In this document: positions 44,910 to 54,996 of the stretch, piece by piece | Layout of the letters: each line of letters begins with the position of its first letter | Numbering within the stretch: the first letter of the stretch is position 1 | Source of the DNA: Corynebacterium efficiens YS-314 | GTDB taxonomy: Bacteria; Actinomycetota; Actinomycetes; Mycobacteriales; Mycobacteriaceae | Assembly (NCBI RefSeq): GCF_000011305.1 | Contig: NC_004369.1 | Location: forward strand, 2,356,001-2,420,000 | Reading direction: 5' to 3' | Length of the DNA: 64,000 bases | Notes under the pieces: model-generated | The model's input: the letters and a program-made list of their open reading frames with translations, nothing else | Database searches by the model: none | What the model was told of the DNA's origin: nothing | Position numbers and translations under genes: made by a program

Positions 44910-46058
44910 TCAGGGAAGTATATCCACAGCGGTTCCGGTGGGGTCGACACCATCGGAGATGTGGATGGCGTCGCTGATCCACCCGGCCACCGTGGACAGC
45001 ACCTCCCCATCCCAGGACCGGGGCCTGGTGAAGTAGTGCAGGTGGATCCGCCCGGCGCGGATGTCACCCGTGCTCAACTGAGCCGAGGCGACGGAGGACC
45101 CGCCGGTGGACAACTGCTCAGCGGACCGGTCACACACGATGTCCCCGGGAAGGCAGTAGTTGATGCGGTTGGGGTGCACCAGAGGTGGTGGCACCACGGA
45201 GCTCATCAGCCCACCGGTGGTCGGCTGGTGTCCGATGACGGTGGGGTCATCGGGGTGGAGACTGGGGTTGGCGATCAACACCGAGCCGACATACTGACCC
45301 CGGTCAATCAGTTCCTGTTCCTGACCATCAATCACCAACACGCCCTGGGAGTACCCCACCAGCAGGTACTGGGATCTGCACCCGGTCTCTGCCTCGAAGC
45401 GGTCGATGGAAGTCAGCACACCTTGGCGCCCGGCGAGCAGGGAGGAACCGAAATCGATGGCGGAGGACCCCTCAGAGGACAACGGCAGTAACGCGGGGTA
45501 GTCGTTGTCGGTCAGCCCCATGACATAGACATCCTTCATCAGCGATTCACCGGTCTCCCGGACATGCTGTTGTTCCAGACGTCCGAACATCATCCGGATA
45601 TTGCGTTCCTCAAACCCATTGGAGGTCCACGGCGCCTCCGGGCTGTACCGGGCCGGGCGGATCTGGGTGTTCTGCTCACTGCCCCGCGCCGCCACCACAG
45701 TCACAGCCGGGCACTCCCCGGACTGCGGCAGGTCCACGACCGATTCATAGAGATCACTCTGCAACGCGGGGTGCACCGGGATGTAATCCGGATCCAGCGG
45801 GTTGGTGATCCGCTCGAGGAACTCCTCCTCACTTTCCGGGAAGAGCCGGTCGAGGAGACTGCTGCCGGCACTGCTCAACAGTCCGGGTTCAGAGCTGACC
45901 ACCAGCGGGGACGAACCGGAAGAGCCGGACGAACCGGAGGAGCCGGAGGAGCCGCTGCTGAACGCCTCAGCTGGGCTGGCCATCAGGGGGCTGAGCAGGA
46001 CCAGACCTGCCAGCACGGCCGCGGCCATCTTCTTCGTCCTACACGCTCGTCGGTACAT
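44910..46058 (-). CDS. Cutinase-like secreted serine esterase 1
   Basis: A 382-aa exported alpha/beta hydrolase. A signal peptide ([22 protein letters not shown]) is followed by a Ser/Gly repeat of about 17 residues. The cutinase fold begins at [16 protein letters not shown]; the nucleophile is the Ser in GYSQG near residue 233, the Asp lies in GDIVCD and the His in HLHYF. Cysteines match the cutinase disulfides. Substrates could be mycolate or other lipid esters of the cell envelope. The ATG at 46058 is preferred to a TTG at 46067. It is adjacent to a second cutinase gene. Confidence 0.83.
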
Positions 46059-46120
46059 GGCGTTCAATTTATCTCACCACCCGGTGTCACGCGGGGAAAC
46101 CCACCCCAGGTGCGCTGTGG

Positions 46121-46993
46121 TCATACCAGCCAGCTGATGAACCTATCCGTCACCTCTGTGTTGTGAGTGTCAGGATCGAGGAAATAGCGGGCGTGGGGGC
46201 TCTGACTGCCCTCATCGAGGGCCCGTTGAAACGCGGTGGGTGTGACATCGCAGGCGAAGTCATCGGGGAGGCAGTAGATCATCCGGGTGGGAGTGCGGGC
46301 GGTCTCCAGCGAGTTGGAGGGCAGTTGCCCGAATATCCCACCGGTGGCGGTGGCTCCGATGGCACCGGGGTCCCCGGGAGCCAGGTGTGCGGTGCCGAAG
46401 TAGAAGGCACCGCCCAGCTGTCCCTTCTCCGCCAGCCACTCTTCCTGCTGGGAGAGCATCGTGGCGCCGAGGGAATACCCGATGAGGATGTAGCGGGGTG
46501 CGCACCCCGTGGCGGCCTCATAGTCTTCGATGGCCAGACGCGCCCCGGGGATACCCACATCAAGGGTCCGTCTGACCCCCTCCACCATGCTGGTGACCAG
46601 CTCACCTGCCCGGGGCAGGATTTCCATGAGCCCATCGCCGTCGGTGATCTCCGGGATGTGGATATCAGCCGGGTGGTATTCCGCGCCCAGTCCCAGCACT
46701 TGGGTGTCCCGCAACAGGGATTCACCGTGCCGGTCAAGATGGCGCTGTTCCACATACTGCAGAAACGCCTGAATGTTGGGGCCCTCCCAGCCGTTGGAAA
46801 CGGCGTCGGATTCCTTGCTGTACCGAACCGGGCTGGCGGCATGGTCTGCTTCATTGCCCCGCGCTGCGACGATGACCGTGGCCGGGCACTCCCCCGGGTC
46901 ACTGCCCATGTCACCGGCGTGGGCCACCGGCAGTGTGACGGCAGCCAGCATGGTGGCCATCATGCCGGTGAGCGAACGAGCGGTTCTTCCCAT
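46121..46993 (-). CDS. Cutinase-like secreted serine esterase 2
   Basis: A 290-aa exported hydrolase similar to its neighbour. A signal peptide ends near PVAHA. ECPATVIVAARGNEADH opens the fold, matching its neighbour's ARGSEQN. The nucleophile Ser is in GYSLG near residue 172, with Gln replaced by Leu after Ser; the Asp is in DDFACD and the His in SPHARYF. The two genes are probably an old tandem duplication. The start at 46993 is chosen for the signal peptide; the ribosome site is weak. It lies 47 nt downstream of proA on the same strand. Confidence 0.8.
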   Translation of the reverse strand: MGRTARSLTGMMATMLAAVTLPVAHAGDMGSDPGECPATVIVAARGNEADHAASPVRYSKESDAVSNGWEGPNIQAFLQYVEQRHLDRHGESLLRDTQVLGLGAEYHPADIHIPEITDGDGLMEILPRAGELVTSMVEGVRRTLDVGIPGARLAIEDYEAATGCAPRYILIGYSLGATMLSQQEEWLAEKGQLGGAFYFGTAHLAPGDPGAIGATATGGIFGQLPSNSLETARTPTRMIYCLPDDFACDVTPTAFQRALDEGSQSPHARYFLDPDTHNTEVTDRFISWLV

Positions 46994-47023
46994 GGGAACC
47001 AGTGTAGGGACGGCGGGGTGGGG

Positions 47024-47034
47024 CGTCGATAAGC
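47024..47034 (+). repeat. CGTCGATAAGC, intergenic copy
   Basis: Lies 6 nt beyond the proA stop codon. Confidence 0.85.
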
Positions 47035-47040
47035 AGGGTG

Positions 47041-48357
47041 TTATGGACGGGTGTGGCCGGTTCCCTGCAGGATCCACTTGGTGGAGGTCAGCTCCGGCAG
47101 TGCCATCGGCCCACGGGCGTGCAGCTTCTGGGTGGAGATGCCGATCTCGGCGCCCATTCCGTACTGCTCGCCGTCGGTGAAGGCGGTGGAGGCGTTGATC
47201 ATCACGGCAGCGGCATCCACGTGGTCGGCGAAACGCTGGGCGGTGAAGACATTGTTGGTCGCGATCGCCTCGGTGTGGTGGGTGCTGTACTTCTCGATAT
47301 GCTCGATGGCCGCATCCACTCCGTCGACCACGGCGACAGCGATGTCGAAGGACAGGTACTCGGAATCCCAGTCGTTCTCGGTTGCCTCGACAACATCGGT
47401 CGCCCCGAACGCCTCCAGCTCCGCGACGCGGCCGTGCACGGTGACCCCGGCATCCTGCAGCGCGCGGACAACCCTGAGCTTGTCGACGTCCGGAAGTGCA
47501 CTGTCAATCAACGCCGTCTCCGTCGCATTGCACACGCTGCAGCGGCGGGTCTTGCCGTTGATGAGCATGGCGATCGCGGAATCAACATCCACATCCCCAT
47601 CGATATAGAAGTGGCAGTTGCCGGTACCGGTCTCGATTGTGGGCACGGTCGCGCCCATGACCACCGCATTGATCAGGCCCGCACCACCGCGGGGGATGAC
47701 CACATCCACCAGGCCGCGGGCAGTGATGAGATCCTGGACGGATTCACGGGTGGCACATGGCAGCAGCTGCACGGTCTCACGGGGCAGGTCGAAGGTGGCC
47801 AGCACATCCTGCAGGATCCCGACCAGGGTGGTGTTGGAATGCACCGCGGTTGACGATCCCCGCAGCAGCGCCACATTGCCCGACTTCAACGCCAGACCGA
47901 AGGCATCGACCGTGACATTCGGGCGGGCCTCATAGACCATGCCCATCACCCCGAGCGGCACGCGGACCTGGCGCATCTGGATACCGTTTTCCATGACCCG
48001 GCCCTGCAGCACCTCCCCCACCGGATCAGTCAGCCCAGCGACCTGGCGCAGGCCACCGGCAATGCCCTCGATGCGCCCCTCGTCGAGTGCAAGGCGGTCG
48101 ATGAGCGACTCCGCCATTCCACTCTCACGGCCAGCAGCGATGTCCCTGCTGTTGGCCTCGATGATCTCTGCGGAACGCTCCAGGAGCGCCTCGGCTGCGG
48201 CGAGGAGAATCTGGTTCTTCACACCGGTGCCCAGCTGGGCGATCTCCGGGGCAACCTTCTTGGCGAGGGTCGCCTTGGCTAGAACCTCGTCCCGCTCACT
48301 CTCACGGGTCAGGTCGGTCTTCTGGTCAGTTACATCTGAAGAAGTCTGTGCAGTCAT
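47041..48357 (-). CDS. proA: Gamma-glutamyl phosphate reductase
   Basis: A 438-aa NADPH-dependent enzyme, second step of proline synthesis, reducing gamma-glutamyl phosphate to glutamate semialdehyde. The aldehyde-dehydrogenase fold shows [20 protein letters not shown], and the catalytic Cys is in [14 protein letters not shown]. The C-terminal [18 protein letters not shown] is typical for ProA. AGGA precedes the ATG by seven bases. The 11-bp word at 47478 encodes Val-Asp-Lys. proB lies 3.4 kb further along the same strand, separated by two or three genes. Confidence 0.97.
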
Positions 48358-48437
48358 ATGTTCCTAGCATACAGACGGGAGCACACCTGATCACCCGGAT
48401 CGCTGCCGGCTTACAGGGCGGCGGCAGCTGCCCTGTT

Positions 48438-48475
48438 TGTTGTCCTGTGAGCGGGCAGTCGCTCACAGGACAACA
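48438..48475. repeat. Palindromic intergenic repeat, site A
   Basis: A perfect 16-bp stem TGTTGTCCTGTGAGCG (48438-48453) with complement at 48460-48475 and a 6-nt loop. The same arms recur at 58686-58723. It is the head of a 220-nt repeat cluster upstream of proA. Confidence 0.85.
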
Positions 48476-48512
48476 GATGGGCCTCACAACACATCCCAGG
48501 AGCCCGAAACCA

Positions 48513-48659
48513 CCACAGCTGTTGGTCTGGGCGCACCTGACTGCTCACAAGACAACAAACAGATCCGACACCCCACCCGACAAGCCCGAACCCCCACAGC
48601 TGTTGGTCTGGGCGCACCTGACTGCTCACAAGACAACAAACAGATCCGACACCCCACCC
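48513..48659 (+). repeat. 66-bp perfect direct repeat, 81-bp period
   Basis: 48513-48578 and 48594-48659 are identical. Each unit contains a decayed version of the site-A palindrome (left arm CTGTTGGTCTGGGCGCA, right arm TGCTCACAAGACAACA). It is non-coding in any convincing sense. Confidence 0.88.
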
Positions 48660-48798
48660 ACCGCGGGGTCAAGTCGCGCCGAGGTTGCACGGCGCTCACG
48701 GTTGGGTAACTCCCTACCATGCCTTCTTCAAGTGGGTTAGTCTGCAGATATACACAGAAATACCGCCAAGAAAGACCCTATTTACGAAGGAGCCTGAC

Positions 48799-49353
48799 GT
48801 GGTCTCCACACGCACCGGAATCGCCCGCGCCACGCTGGTGTTCATCGCTGTCGCCGTGTTGCTGATCGCACTGATCGCACCGGCCACCCGGTCTACGGCG
48901 CCGACTGAACCCACCACCCCGACACCCACCGCGGAGATGGACTACGCACAGGCATCCACCGACCTGAGCAACCTGAGCTCCGGGTTTCTTCCCCCGGCTC
49001 GGTCTCCTGCATCACCGCTGGTTCCACAGTGGAGTGAGCTTCCGCAGGATCCACGGGGTGCACAGGTGACCATCAACGGCGAACCCTCCACCATCTGTAT
49101 CTACGGCGACGGGTGGGGCACCAATGTGTGGGCGGGTAATGCGCAGACCAGCTGTAGGTTTGTCACCGCGGTGCAGGAGGAGCTCACCAGGGGTCTCAAT
49201 CCCACCTATGACAATCTCCGTGCGCACCTGAAACAACATATCCGGGTGACCAGCCCGACAACGGGATTGACCTACGACCTGACCTGCAGGCAGCTGGATC
49301 ACATCCTCATGAGCTGCACGGGTGGCAACAACGCCGCGGTGTACGCCTATTAG
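48799..49353 (+). CDS. Membrane-anchored or secreted protein of unknown function
   Basis: A 184-aa protein with one hydrophobic segment near the N-terminus (ATLVFIAVAVLLIALIA), then a Thr/Pro-rich linker and an extracellular domain of about 120 residues with four cysteines (TICIYG, TSCRF, LTCRQ, MSCTG). The Cys spacing suggests two disulfides. No family is recognised. The GTG at 48799 follows GAAGGAG by six bases. It is on the plus strand downstream of the repeat cluster. Confidence 0.7.
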   Translation: MVSTRTGIARATLVFIAVAVLLIALIAPATRSTAPTEPTTPTPTAEMDYAQASTDLSNLSSGFLPPARSPASPLVPQWSELPQDPRGAQVTINGEPSTICIYGDGWGTNVWAGNAQTSCRFVTAVQEELTRGLNPTYDNLRAHLKQHIRVTSPTTGLTYDLTCRQLDHILMSCTGGNNAAVYAY

Positions 49354-49424
49354 TTCCGTTTCGCCCTCCATCGGAGCCCGGCCACGAAGCACACCCCCAG
49401 GGCAGTGATCGGTGTCACAATGGA

Positions 49425-50726
49425 GTGGTGAAGAACAATGACCATGACACCAACAATGGGGCGACGAGTTTCCGGATCCGCGGGTCGATCCCGGAAATTC
49501 CCCGGGAGAGGTTATGGGACCGGATCTGGCGACCCTTCTGGATGGTTCCAGCTACCAGTGTGGTCGCCGCTGTAGCCCTCGGCTTCCTGCTTCCTGCCTG
49601 GGAACGCGAAGCCTCCAGCCCTGCCCTGGGCGTCTTCTTCGGTGGTGGCCCCACCGCTGCCCGGGAGGTCTTGAGCACCATTGCTTCATCCACCATCTCG
49701 GTCACCGGTCTCATCTTCTCCATCACCCTGGTTGTTCTGCAGCTGGTGAGCAGTCAGTTCAGTCCGAGAATGCTCAACGGTTTTCTCCGCAACCGTATCG
49801 TGCAGGCAACTCTCGGGATGTTCCTGGGAACGTTCGCGTTTTCGCTGACGGTCATCCGGTACGTATGGAGCGACGAGGATGACCTCACGGGATTCGTCCC
49901 CCACGCGTCCGTGTCGGTGGCGTTCCTGCTGGTGCTCGGGTGCCTGGGGTTATTCCTGGCATTCATCCGCTTGATCACCTATTCGATGCGGGTGGCCAAT
50001 GCCATCTCCGAGATCGGGGAGGAGACCATGGATCTGGCGGAGCGACTCTACCCCGTGCAGAGCAGTGAGACGGGTCCTGTCCAGGGTCCGGGTTGGTCAC
50101 CGAGGCCCGGTGACCCGCGGGAGGAGATCCGGGCGGACAGCCATGGTTCACTGGTGTGGATCAACTACCGGAAACTCCTGTCCTGGGCCACGGAGCACGA
50201 GGCTGTGATCACAGTCGACCGGTCGATAGGCGATTTCCTCATCAGGGGTCAGCCGTTGCTGCGGGTCTGGTGGGATGGGGAACTCAGTGACCGGGACCTG
50301 CGCGTTCTGCGTTCCGCTGTGCAGGTGCGAACGGAGAGGGAGCTTCATCAGGACCTGGCCTTCGGGCTGCGTCAACTGGTCGATATTGCGGATCGCGCCC
50401 TGTCCCCGAGCATCAACGATCCGGCCACCGCAGCCCAGTGTGTCCAAGAGATCCACCGGGTGTTCCGTTATCTGGTGACTGTCACCGAACCGAGCCCCTA
50501 CATCGCTGATGACAACGGTCAGGTCCGGGTGGTGCATTATCCGCAACGCATCGGCGACATGCTCTGTGAGGTGGTCCGTGAGATCCATTTCTATGGGTCG
50601 GATTCCATGATGATTCCGAAACTGCTGCGCACCATGGTCGAGGATCTGTCGACCGCCGCCACCGGTCATGCCCGGCCCGCCGTCGAGCGTGCCCGCAGCA
50701 TCCTGGACACCGGGCCAGCGGGTTAG
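49425..50726 (+). CDS. DUF2254 family membrane protein
   Basis: A 433-aa protein. Four hydrophobic segments lie in the first 190 residues, including SSTISVTGLIFSITLVVLQLVSSQFSPRML, the hallmark of DUF2254. A large soluble C-terminal domain follows, with the conserved DIADRALSPSINDPATAAQCV. The function is not known. Two consecutive GTG codons (49425, 49428) are possible starts with poor ribosome sites. It ends 36 nt before the convergent hydroxyacid dehydrogenase. Confidence 0.8.
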   Translation: MVKNNDHDTNNGATSFRIRGSIPEIPRERLWDRIWRPFWMVPATSVVAAVALGFLLPAWEREASSPALGVFFGGGPTAAREVLSTIASSTISVTGLIFSITLVVLQLVSSQFSPRMLNGFLRNRIVQATLGMFLGTFAFSLTVIRYVWSDEDDLTGFVPHASVSVAFLLVLGCLGLFLAFIRLITYSMRVANAISEIGEETMDLAERLYPVQSSETGPVQGPGWSPRPGDPREEIRADSHGSLVWINYRKLLSWATEHEAVITVDRSIGDFLIRGQPLLRVWWDGELSDRDLRVLRSAVQVRTERELHQDLAFGLRQLVDIADRALSPSINDPATAAQCVQEIHRVFRYLVTVTEPSPYIADDNGQVRVVHYPQRIGDMLCEVVREIHFYGSDSMMIPKLLRTMVEDLSTAATGHARPAVERARSILDTGPAG

Positions 50727-50761
50727 TACCCCGCCACCACATCCACCTCGGTTTCCATCTG

Positions 50762-51634
50762 CTAGCCAGCCTCATACAGTTCGATGTTGCGGACGGTGAG
50801 CGCACCGGTGAGGGTACGGATACGTTCGTAGGTGTTGGCGGTGTGCGGGGTGATCACCACATCCTCCAGGTCCCACAGCGGGTGGCCGTCCGGGAGGGGT
50901 TCGGGGTCTGTGACATCCAGGGCGGCGCCGGCGATGGTGCCATTCCGGATGGCGTCGACCAGGTCGTCGGTGACCACCAGGGGCCCACGTCCGACGTTGA
51001 CCACCACGGCGTTGGGTTTCATCTTCGCCAGGGTGTCACGGTTGACGATGCCGGTGGTGGTCTCGGTCAGTGGCATGAGCAGGACGAAGTAGTCGGCCTC
51101 GGACCAGACGTGGTCGGCGGCGGACATGGGGAGGGTTTCGTCGGCACCCGGGACGGGGCGGCCGGAGTTGTTCACGGCGATGATTCGGACGCCGAAGGGT
51201 TTGAGCAGTTCGATGAGTCGAACCCCGATGCCCCCGGCGCCCATGATGGCGATGGTCTTGCCGTCGTAAAGCCACTGCTTGGTGCTCTGCACCTCCCCAC
51301 GTGCCCACGTCTTCCGGCGCGCGGTGACGTTGTGGCGGTGCAGTTGCGCGAGCAGGAGCGCCACCGTGGATTCGGCCACGGTATCGGCGTAGAGGCCACC
51401 GGCGTTCGCCCAGCGTGCCTTGGCGGTCACCACACCGCGATTCACCAGGGCGTCGATGCCGGCCATGGAGGCCTGCACGATCTTGATGTTGTCGGGCAGG
51501 TCCGGGAACTCCGGGGCGGAACCGTTGTAGAACAACAGCTCGGCCTCGTGGAGATCATCGACGTATTCGTGCCCGGCTGCCTCGATCTCGGCGACGGTTT
51601 CCTCCCACACGTGGGGGGCGAAGGTGAACTTCAT
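50762..51634 (-). CDS. D-isomer-specific 2-hydroxyacid dehydrogenase
   Basis: A 290-aa NAD(P)-dependent enzyme. The nucleotide fold [11 protein letters not shown] lies near residue 132. Catalytic residues are present: Arg in NVGRGPLV, Glu in DPEPLP and His in TPHTAN. The protein is slightly shorter than typical members (310-330 aa), with a short catalytic N-terminal domain. The substrate is unknown (glyoxylate, hydroxypyruvate or similar). AAAGGAG precedes the ATG. It lies between proB and the DUF2254 gene, 79 nt after proB on the same strand. Confidence 0.88.
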   Translation of the reverse strand: MKFTFAPHVWEETVAEIEAAGHEYVDDLHEAELLFYNGSAPEFPDLPDNIKIVQASMAGIDALVNRGVVTAKARWANAGGLYADTVAESTVALLLAQLHRHNVTARRKTWARGEVQSTKQWLYDGKTIAIMGAGGIGVRLIELLKPFGVRIIAVNNSGRPVPGADETLPMSAADHVWSEADYFVLLMPLTETTTGIVNRDTLAKMKPNAVVVNVGRGPLVVTDDLVDAIRNGTIAGAALDVTDPEPLPDGHPLWDLEDVVITPHTANTYERIRTLTGALTVRNIELYEAG

Positions 51635-51682
51635 CTGGGGTGCTCCTTTGCGGTTACGGTTTCCACCACGGTAGCCAAGGAT

Positions 51683-51693
51683 GCTTGTCGACG
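51683..51693 (-). repeat. GCTTGTCGACG, intergenic copy
   Basis: Lies 20 nt beyond the proB stop. Confidence 0.85.
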
Positions 51694-51713
51694 AACTCCC
51701 ACCCCCTCTCCGT

Positions 51714-52823
51714 CTACGCCCGGCTGGCGTAATTCGACAGGTAGTCCGCGTGGACCACGGGTCGCTGCATATCGTCGGGGAGTTCCTGGGTTTTCATCCC
51801 CAGCATCGGCATGAGGGTCTCGGAATCGTAGTTGACCTCGCCGCGGCCGATGATCTCGCCGTTGGGACCGAGGATCTCCACGATCTCCCCGGCGCGGAAA
51901 TCACCGATGACCTCGGTGATCCCCACTGCGAGGAGGGACTTGCCACCGGAGGTCACGGCCTCCGTCGCACCCTGGTCCAGGCGGATCTTGCCGGCGGTGT
52001 CTGCGGCGTAGAGTGCCCAGAACTTCCAGGCCGACAGCCTGTTCTCCTTGGGGTGGAACACGGTGCCCACCTGGGCGTGTTCGAGGGCGGGGCCGATGTT
52101 GGCGGCGGAGGTCAGCAGCACGGGCACACCACTGCGGGACGCCAGGCGCGCGGCAGAGACCTTGGAGGCCATGCCGCCGGTACCGACCTTGCCGCCGTCC
52201 CCGGCGAGCACACCCTTGAGGTCATTGCCGTCACGGACCTCGGAGATGAACCGGGCGGTGGGGTCCGCGGGGTTCTTGTCGAAGAGGCCGTCCACGTCAC
52301 TGAGCAGCACCAGGGCATCGGCACTGACCAGGTGGGAGACAATGGCGGCCAGGCGGTCATTGTCACCGAAGTTCACGCCGGTGGTGGCCACGGTGTCATT
52401 CTCATTGACGATCGGGATGACACCCAGCATGCGCAGACGGTCGATGGTGCGCTGGGCGTTTCTCGCGCGGTCACGCTGGCCGGCATCGCCCGCGGTGAGC
52501 AGGACCTGCCCGACGGGGCGCCCATAGCGGGCGAAGGACCGGCCCCACTGGTGCATGAGGTGGACCTGGCCCACGGCGGCCGCGGCCTGCTTCATGGACA
52601 GATCCGTCGGACGGGTGGTCAGACCCAGCGGTGCCATGCCCGCGGCGACGGAACCCGAGGACACCACGATGACATCTGAGCCGGCCTCCATCCGGGCCTG
52701 GAGGGCGTTGACGATGGTGTTGATGCGGTTGGGATCCACCGTATGACCACCTTCATCGCTGGTCAGCGAGGAGGATCCGATTTTAACCACCACACGTTTC
52801 GCCGTGGCGATACGCTCACGCAT
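51714..52823 (-). CDS. proB: Glutamate 5-kinase
   Basis: A 369-aa kinase, first step of proline synthesis, phosphorylating glutamate. The amino-acid-kinase fold opens with [13 protein letters not shown], and VNENDTVAT and [11 protein letters not shown] are substrate-binding segments. A C-terminal PUA domain ([19 protein letters not shown] onward) is present. The ATG at 52823 matches the usual N-terminus ([10 protein letters not shown]). The frame stays open to an ATG at 53039 behind GATGGA, which would add a 72-aa Pro/Glu-rich extension; I regard this as unlikely. It lies downstream of obgE, as in C. glutamicum. Confidence 0.95.
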   Translation of the reverse strand: MRERIATAKRVVVKIGSSSLTSDEGGHTVDPNRINTIVNALQARMEAGSDVIVVSSGSVAAGMAPLGLTTRPTDLSMKQAAAAVGQVHLMHQWGRSFARYGRPVGQVLLTAGDAGQRDRARNAQRTIDRLRMLGVIPIVNENDTVATTGVNFGDNDRLAAIVSHLVSADALVLLSDVDGLFDKNPADPTARFISEVRDGNDLKGVLAGDGGKVGTGGMASKVSAARLASRSGVPVLLTSAANIGPALEHAQVGTVFHPKENRLSAWKFWALYAADTAGKIRLDQGATEAVTSGGKSLLAVGITEVIGDFRAGEIVEILGPNGEIIGRGEVNYDSETLMPMLGMKTQELPDDMQRPVVHADYLSNYASRA

Positions 52824-53271
52824 ATTCGATTCATGTCCGAAGGCAGCACTGTCCTCGGTCCCCGGTGACGGCGCCGGGAAACTGGCGCCGATGCTGTCCT
52901 CCTGCTTGTAGGGGGTGACGGGCAGACCGGTCACCGGGCTCACCGGGTGGGGGGTGGGCAGTTCATCGCGGAGCGTCACCGCGTCCGGTTCGTCAGTGGG
53001 TGGTTCGGATTCTGGCTGAGCTGATGTCACGTGATTCATAGCGATTCCATCGTATACACGCCGGGGCGGTTCCTGCGGATATTACCGCCCGTATTCGCCA
53101 TCAGTGAACATGAAGGGTGCTACCGGCCCTGTTTCCCTCTCCCACACGGCACCGGAAGCCAGTAACCTGGACAAACGGGCACAAACAGGAATAAGCGGGC
53201 ATAAACGAACAAAGCTCCGTCCCAGGGTGCAGCGTGCACCCGGCGGACGGAGCTGAGCCGGACCGGTGGGT
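52824..53271. other. Region between obgE and proB, 448 nt
   Basis: Holds the obgE terminator, a stretch with repeated GGGCAYAAAC units (53172-53206) and the open frame that could extend ProB. Nothing else is recognised. Confidence 0.45.
53213..53254 (-). terminator. obgE terminator
   Basis: AGCTCCGTCC/GGACGGAGCT around an inner GGGTGC/GCACCC hairpin, followed on the minus strand by TTTGTT. It starts 18 nt past the obgE stop. Confidence 0.78.
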
Positions 53272-54780
53272 TTACCCCTCCCAGCGCTCGCGGGAGGCCT
53301 CTTCCCCATCGCCGTAGTCGAACTCGTCGATAAGCCCACGGCGGACCTGGGACGCACGCTTGCGCTCGGCCGCGGAGATACGCTCGTTCTTCTCCAGGCG
53401 GATGTCGGTGCCACGCGGGGAGGCCGCGGTATCCACGGCGGAGGTCATCGGCTCCCACTCGAAGGTGACACCACCGATGGTGACCTCGGAACCGGTCTGG
53501 GCGCCGGCCTTGCGCAGCTTGTCCTCCACACCCAGCTTGGCCAGACGGTCGGCCAGGTATCCCACAGCCTCATCGTTCTCGAAGTCGGTCTGCAGGATCC
53601 AGCGCTCCGGCTTCTCACCGACGACCAGGAACCCACCCGGGTTGTCCGGGTCCTTCCTGATCTCGAACTCCTCGCGGCGACGACGACCATCCACCGGCTT
53701 CGGCTTGATGATCACGCTCTCCGCCAGCTTCTCCTTCGGACGCTTCTTACGCGCCTGCTGGACGATCTCCAGCAGCTTGTACTTCAACGGGTCCAGGCCA
53801 CGCTGCGCCACCGCGGAGACGATGAACACCGGCCACCCGAACTGCTGCTCGATATCGCCCTTGAGGAACTCAGCCAGTTCCAACGCCTCGGGGACATCAG
53901 CCTTGTTGAGCACCACCACGCGGGGACGCTTGTCCAGATCCCCCAGGCCGGTGTCCTCATCGAGGGCGGACTGGTACGCGGCGAGTTCCGCCTCCAGCGC
54001 CTCGATATCAGAGATCGGGTCACGGCCCGGATCCATGGAGGCGGTATCCACCACGTGCACGAGCACGGAGGTGCGTTCGATGTGACGCAGGAAGTCCAGA
54101 CCCAGGCCCTTGCCCTCGGAGGCACCGGGGATCAGACCGGGGACATCGGCCATGATGAAAGTCTGGTGTCCGACCTCCACAACACCGAGGTTCGGCTGGA
54201 GGGTGGTGAAGGGGTAGTCACCGATCTTCGGCTTCGCCGCCGACATCACGGAGATGAGCGAGGACTTGCCGGCGGAGGGGAAACCCACCAGGCCGACATC
54301 AGCCATGGACTTCAGTTCCAGGATGAGGTCATGCTGCTCACCCGGCTCACCGTTGAGGGCGAAACCCGGGGCCTTGCGGGCACGGGAAGCCAGGGCCGCA
54401 TTGCCCAGACCGCCCTGGCCACCGGCGGCGGCGATGAACTTCATGCCCACTGTGGTCAGGTCCGCGAGGGTCTCCCCCTTGGAGTTGAGCACCACGGTGC
54501 CGGCGGGTACCTCGAGGATGAGGTCCTCACCGCGGGCGCCACTGCGGTTGTCACCGGCGCCGTTGGCACCACGCGGGGCCTTCACGTGCGGGTGGTAGTG
54601 GAAGTCGAGGAGGGTGTGGACCTGGGGGCTGACCTCGAGGATGATGTCTCCACCATGGCCACCGTTGCCGCCGTCGGGGCCGCCCAGGGGCTTGAATTTC
54701 TCACGGTGCACCGAGACGCAGCCATTGCCTCCGTCGCCTGCGGCGAGATGAAGAACAACGCGGTCGATAAAGCGGTTCAT
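53272..54780 (-). CDS. obgE: GTPase Obg
   Basis: A 502-aa GTPase linked to ribosome assembly and stress control. The glycine-rich Obg fold covers residues 1-158 ([20 protein letters not shown]). The G domain has G1 GFPSAGKSS and G3 [18 protein letters not shown]-terminal OCT domain is followed by an acidic/Arg-rich tail. The ATG at 54780 matches the Obg N-terminus, with GGAG 11 bases upstream. The order rplU-rpmA-obg, common in bacteria, is interrupted here by the permease, reductase and hypothetical genes. Confidence 0.97.
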   Translation of the reverse strand: MNRFIDRVVLHLAAGDGGNGCVSVHREKFKPLGGPDGGNGGHGGDIILEVSPQVHTLLDFHYHPHVKAPRGANGAGDNRSGARGEDLILEVPAGTVVLNSKGETLADLTTVGMKFIAAAGGQGGLGNAALASRARKAPGFALNGEPGEQHDLILELKSMADVGLVGFPSAGKSSLISVMSAAKPKIGDYPFTTLQPNLGVVEVGHQTFIMADVPGLIPGASEGKGLGLDFLRHIERTSVLVHVVDTASMDPGRDPISDIEALEAELAAYQSALDEDTGLGDLDKRPRVVVLNKADVPEALELAEFLKGDIEQQFGWPVFIVSAVAQRGLDPLKYKLLEIVQQARKKRPKEKLAESVIIKPKPVDGRRRREEFEIRKDPDNPGGFLVVGEKPERWILQTDFENDEAVGYLADRLAKLGVEDKLRKAGAQTGSEVTIGGVTFEWEPMTSAVDTAASPRGTDIRLEKNERISAAERKRASQVRRGLIDEFDYGDGEEASRERWEG

Positions 54781-54996
54781 ATATTCGGTGTCACTCCTGA
54801 TCAAGGTAAAACGAGCGCGTCAGCATGGTGCTGACAACATGCGCTTCAAGGTTCCTCGATCCTACCAGTGCCCATACCACATTTAACAGCCGAGGAAGGC
54901 CTGACCCGGGCGGTTATTTTGCTGGCCCCACAAATGGGAGCACAATAGCGGAGGATAAATTACCCAACCTGGACGAAGGGACACCCCCGAACCGCC

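Noticed and set aside
52824..53039. 72-residue N-terminal extension of ProB
   Set aside because: The known ProB N-terminus starts at MRERI; the extension is low-complexity and could be open by chance in GC-rich DNA. It is kept as an alternative start only.
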